Of a stretch of DNA of 64,000 nt, positions 62,501 through 64,000 are shown in pieces; the first letter of the stretch is position 1, and each line of letters begins with the position of its first letter. Below the pieces are notes generated by a model. That model worked only from the letters and a program-made list of their open reading frames with translations. It was not told the DNA's origin and did no database searches. The position numbers were made by a program, and so were the translations under genes. The stretch lies in contig CAMDFR010000010.1 in the NCBI GenBank assembly GCA_945897725.1, forward strand, positions 1 through 64,000. The letters are read 5' to 3'. Source of the DNA: Chitinophaga pinensis (GTDB lineage Bacteria > Bacteroidota > Bacteroidia > Chitinophagales > CAMDFR01).

Positions 62501-63784
62501 GCCGCTAACTTTAGTGATTTTACAAAAATACCAACAAGAGATAATCCAGATGCAGTCCCTTTTGTAGAAGGCCCTGGCTTTAAATGGGATGCGGTTACTT
62601 CTGGTGCCAAGTTTAGTCAAAACAACTTGGACTCAATGTCAAGTGTTGTTATTGTCTTGACTTCGGATAAAGCTAAATGGACTCGTTGCGTTGTGTTTGA
62701 AGAAGGAGAGCAGTCGACATTGAATGAAACGAATACTATTTTACCTTCTACTTCACCAGCCACTTACCCTAGTATCAGTAATAATGCATATAAAGGCGAA
62801 ATCAGGTCACAATATTCTGTAGACAAAGATGGTGTTTTTGATTTGGCAGATATTGGTAGAGGCTGGTTCCCAGGTTATGCAATCAATCTAGAATCAGGCG
62901 AAAGACTGAACATGGCATTTGGTGAATCGTCCAATTTAGCAGATCAGAATGGAAGAGATATGATTTGGAACCCTACTGGTGACTTAAAAACAGACTTAGA
63001 TCAAGTTCTATATGGTGGAAAACATTATATCTATGTTTTCAAATCACTTTATGATGAGGGTGAAAAATATCAGCAGCTTTTGATTGATAATTTTAACAAG
63101 TATACAGGAAGTAGTTCTATAAAGACTCAGGTACCTACTGCTTGGAAATATCTATACAAAGATTTGTTATACACAGGTATGCCGTATTTAACAAAAGGGT
63201 ATAAGTTAAAAGATATTAGCGAAGGCTTGATACCAAATACTGTAACAATCCATTTAAGAGTAGACAGACCATATCAGCGATACCTCACATCTGAAACAAC
63301 AGAAACTGACTCGCTTAATGTGTATCAATTTAGTACCAAGGGAATGGCACCATCGGAACAATTAGCAGATGCGGCTAAAAGCGCTTTGGACTTAATTAAT
63401 GTTGTTCCAAATCCTTACTATGCCAACAGTGGTTTTTATGAGACAAGTATCCTAGATACAAGGATTAAAATCACTAATCTTCCGAATAAATGTACCATCA
63501 CAATCTATACTTTAGATGGTGCTTTGGTGAAGAAATACGAAAGAGATATTCCGCTAACAAGTGGTTATATAGATGGCAAGCAGGTAATCGATATCTCTGA
63601 AGGAGAAGCGAAAAAAGAGAATTCAGTAAATATGGAAAACTCATTGGATTGGGATTTAAAGAACTTTAAAAATATCCCTGTTTCTAGTGGTGTTTACCTC
63701 ATTCATATAAATGCTCCAGGGATTGGTGAAAGAACTTTGAAATGGTTCGGTGTGCTAAGACCTACTGATTTAGAGTCATTCTAA
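59513..63784 (+). CDS. Giant secreted protein, T9SS/FlgD-like C-terminus
   Basis: A 1,423-residue protein with a signal peptide (about 1-25, ending ILAKQ). The middle has a DGIDNDRDGIIDEGTDGIDN calcium-loop repeat (thrombospondin-3-like) at about residues 363-385. The C-terminal region has VVPNPYYANSGFYE and later DWDLKNFKNIPVSSGVYLIHI, a FlgD-like/T9SS-type end. No enzyme motif is seen. It follows the TonB receptor by 35 bp and is followed 30 bp later by a PorV-like gene, so the three should form one surface module. Function unknown. Confidence 0.85.
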   Translation: MRRIKFYKSFLTVLAFCSSTAILAKQPDYVVERGIVVDTKSYKEGAANCEPASSQFDLDINNVRAKLLNGGDLWWDLSSARYEVPKVDPPGSSTSITAIFAGAIWISGEDEGGNLKLAAQTYRSGGNDFWPGPIDATGSVDNSVCKIFDKHFNVYGEEIKLAIAAGAGGYPIGTSSIPKNVLEWPGKANPYLVEKGQYFDGTLAPFNDVDDDQIYDPTKGDYPVINASPNCKDGFTYADQMIFWVFNDIGNVHNETNGDAIGLQINALAFAFRSSDDLNNMTFYRYNIINKSNTTLVKTYMGQFVDADLGCYQNDYVGCDTNRSLGIVYNGDVIDAGCPNGYGSEVPLLGIDYFEGPRADLRDGIDNDRDGIIDEGTDGIDNDGNGLIDDVAEQELLGMSSFTYYNNAAGAQGDPRNAAQFRNYMTGKWSDGTFITYGGNGYGGSTPTKFTYPGDPSVASQWSECNNQTSGANVTADRRFLQFSGPFTLKPTDENNITLGVIFVRPKAGAYPCPSFSKYIGPADDKAQALFDNCFKVLDGPSAPTLLLRELDKQIIISLVNSAATSNNKGESFDVVDAQIKNIDPDGIFGLDRTYTFQGYKLYQLSNATISFQDLDDLSKARLVSQVDVKDGVSTIINYNFDNVSNSLVPTIKVEGEDKGVIHSFNVISDLFAQGDAKLINHKTYYYTAVAYAYNTFEKVDRTFLYLSPLTGDSVYDVVTTKQLQPYLQGNGNLAIYTAIPHITSPRNGGTVLNAKFNDSISVTRLQGTGNGGNLLSLSKESIDGILSSPTNKLEVIKYVPGGGPIDVRVADPLKLRDADYKLSFVDTNLDYSTGILSRKARWMLTDITNNEVVYAERDIDRPNDQIIYTTPTGALAEPNPWGISISLGQSSPVYEAGYQGAIGAAGAVYGALKSNIDFEDPEKPWLSFIKDEDGNKLENWIRSGDFILKQTGSTPPPTLKIYDDANFTVLGENVFHDKLSLFEKMAEGAFAPYCLAANFSDFTKIPTRDNPDAVPFVEGPGFKWDAVTSGAKFSQNNLDSMSSVVIVLTSDKAKWTRCVVFEEGEQSTLNETNTILPSTSPATYPSISNNAYKGEIRSQYSVDKDGVFDLADIGRGWFPGYAINLESGERLNMAFGESSNLADQNGRDMIWNPTGDLKTDLDQVLYGGKHYIYVFKSLYDEGEKYQQLLIDNFNKYTGSSSIKTQVPTAWKYLYKDLLYTGMPYLTKGYKLKDISEGLIPNTVTIHLRVDRPYQRYLTSETTETDSLNVYQFSTKGMAPSEQLADAAKSALDLINVVPNPYYANSGFYETSILDTRIKITNLPNKCTITIYTLDGALVKKYERDIPLTSGYIDGKQVIDISEGEAKKENSVNMENSLDWDLKNFKNIPVSSGVYLIHINAPGIGERTLKWFGVLRPTDLESF

Positions 63785-63814
63785 TATTAAAAACAATAAT
63801 TGAAATTAAATCAT

Positions 63815-64000
63815 ATGAAGAATTTTTTTAAATATATACTCACTGCATCTGCATTTTGTCTTTCCTCAGTATCCTTGTTGGCTGGTAATCCTGATAGAGC
63901 CGGCGAATCAGGGGCTTACGAGCTTTTGATTAACGGATGGGGTAGAAGTTCTGGTCTTTTTAGCATGAACTCTTCCAATGTCAGAGGTCTAGAGGCAACA
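63815..64000 (+). CDS. PorV/PorQ-like outer-membrane protein, 5' part only
   Basis: The window ends after 62 codons. A signal peptide (MKNFFKYILTASAFCLSSVS, then LLAG) precedes NPDRAGESGAYELLINGWGRSSG, a start typical of the PorV/UPF0164 family of outer-membrane barrels that work with type IX secretion. No terminator separates it from the 1,423-residue protein, so it belongs to the same operon. Confidence 0.75.
   Translation, partial: MKNFFKYILTASAFCLSSVSLLAGNPDRAGESGAYELLINGWGRSSGLFSMNSSNVRGLEAT

Noticed and set aside
1-64000. tRNA, rRNA or CRISPR array
   Set aside because: No cloverleaf-like spacer sequence, rRNA signature or regularly spaced direct repeat was found by eye. A covariance-model scan would be decisive.

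Overview
The window is AT-rich DNA from a member of the phylum Bacteroidota. Signs of the phylum are promoters of the TTTG/TAnnTTTG type, no Shine-Dalgarno sequences, a SusC-like TonB-dependent receptor with a CarboxypepD-like N-terminal domain, secreted proteins with type IX secretion (T9SS) C-terminal sorting domains, and a PorV/PorQ-like outer-membrane protein at the right edge. The genes for a saproxanthin/myxol-type carotenoid and an L32 protein of the form seen in that group point towards Saprospiria, but the class is an inference. No tRNA, rRNA or CRISPR array was seen.

Layout. 0-2.8 kb: an L,D-transpeptidase between two zinc-ribbon membrane proteins. 2.8-7.1 kb: carotenoid locus 1 (crtD-like desaturase, cruF hydratase, a coupled micro-ORF, a zinc-ribbon methyltransferase, and a convergent crtA-like 2'-hydroxylase). 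7.2-11.1 kb: an accessory stretch with unrecognised genes, dispersed hairpin repeats, and an Xre/Fic pair (mobile mystery proteins A and B) bracketed by a direct repeat. 11.2-15 kb: an SRPBCC protein convergent with an overlapping SDR / sulfotransferase / DUF1214 operon. 15.6-16.9 kb: a secreted alpha/beta hydrolase. 16.9-18.5 kb: carotenoid locus 2 (lycopene cyclase, crtZ and an unknown partner). 18.6-22.4 kb: csaA, suhB, an acetyltransferase, a DdpX-type dipeptidase and an Omp28-like protein. 22.7-26.3 kb: fabH-efp-accB-accC. 26.4-39.4 kb: a small lysine-rich gene, hutU, a 1,097-residue TPR/MORN protein followed by two DUF3857 proteins (one with an apparently dead transglutaminase site), DAHP synthase/chorismate mutase, a nuclease-family protein and DUF1015. 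39.7-42.8 kb: a DEAD-box helicase and an SF1 helicase. 42.9-49.6 kb: a SulP, carbonic anhydrase, DabA, DabB operon. 49.8-53.6 kb: a small exported protein below a perfect 38-bp palindrome, then pepA-pdxA-DUF177-rpmF. 53.7-55.5 kb: rsmA and a 2-hydroxyacid dehydrogenase. 55.7-64 kb: TonB receptor, 1,423-residue secreted protein, PorV-like protein (cut by the window end).

How they fit together. The two carotenoid loci supply late steps (ring closure, 3-hydroxylation, 1',2'-hydration, 3',4'-desaturation, 2'-hydroxylation) that would turn lycopene into saproxanthin and then myxol; crtE, crtB and crtI must lie elsewhere. The SulP/CA/Dab operon would concentrate bicarbonate, the substrate of the acetyl-CoA carboxylase whose BC and BCCP subunits are also encoded here. 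The observations most worth a second look are paired 11-bp direct repeats in front of the carotenoid operon, the 38-bp palindrome, the repeat-bracketed Fic cassette, and a G+C-rich foldable element at 36.84-36.91 kb.
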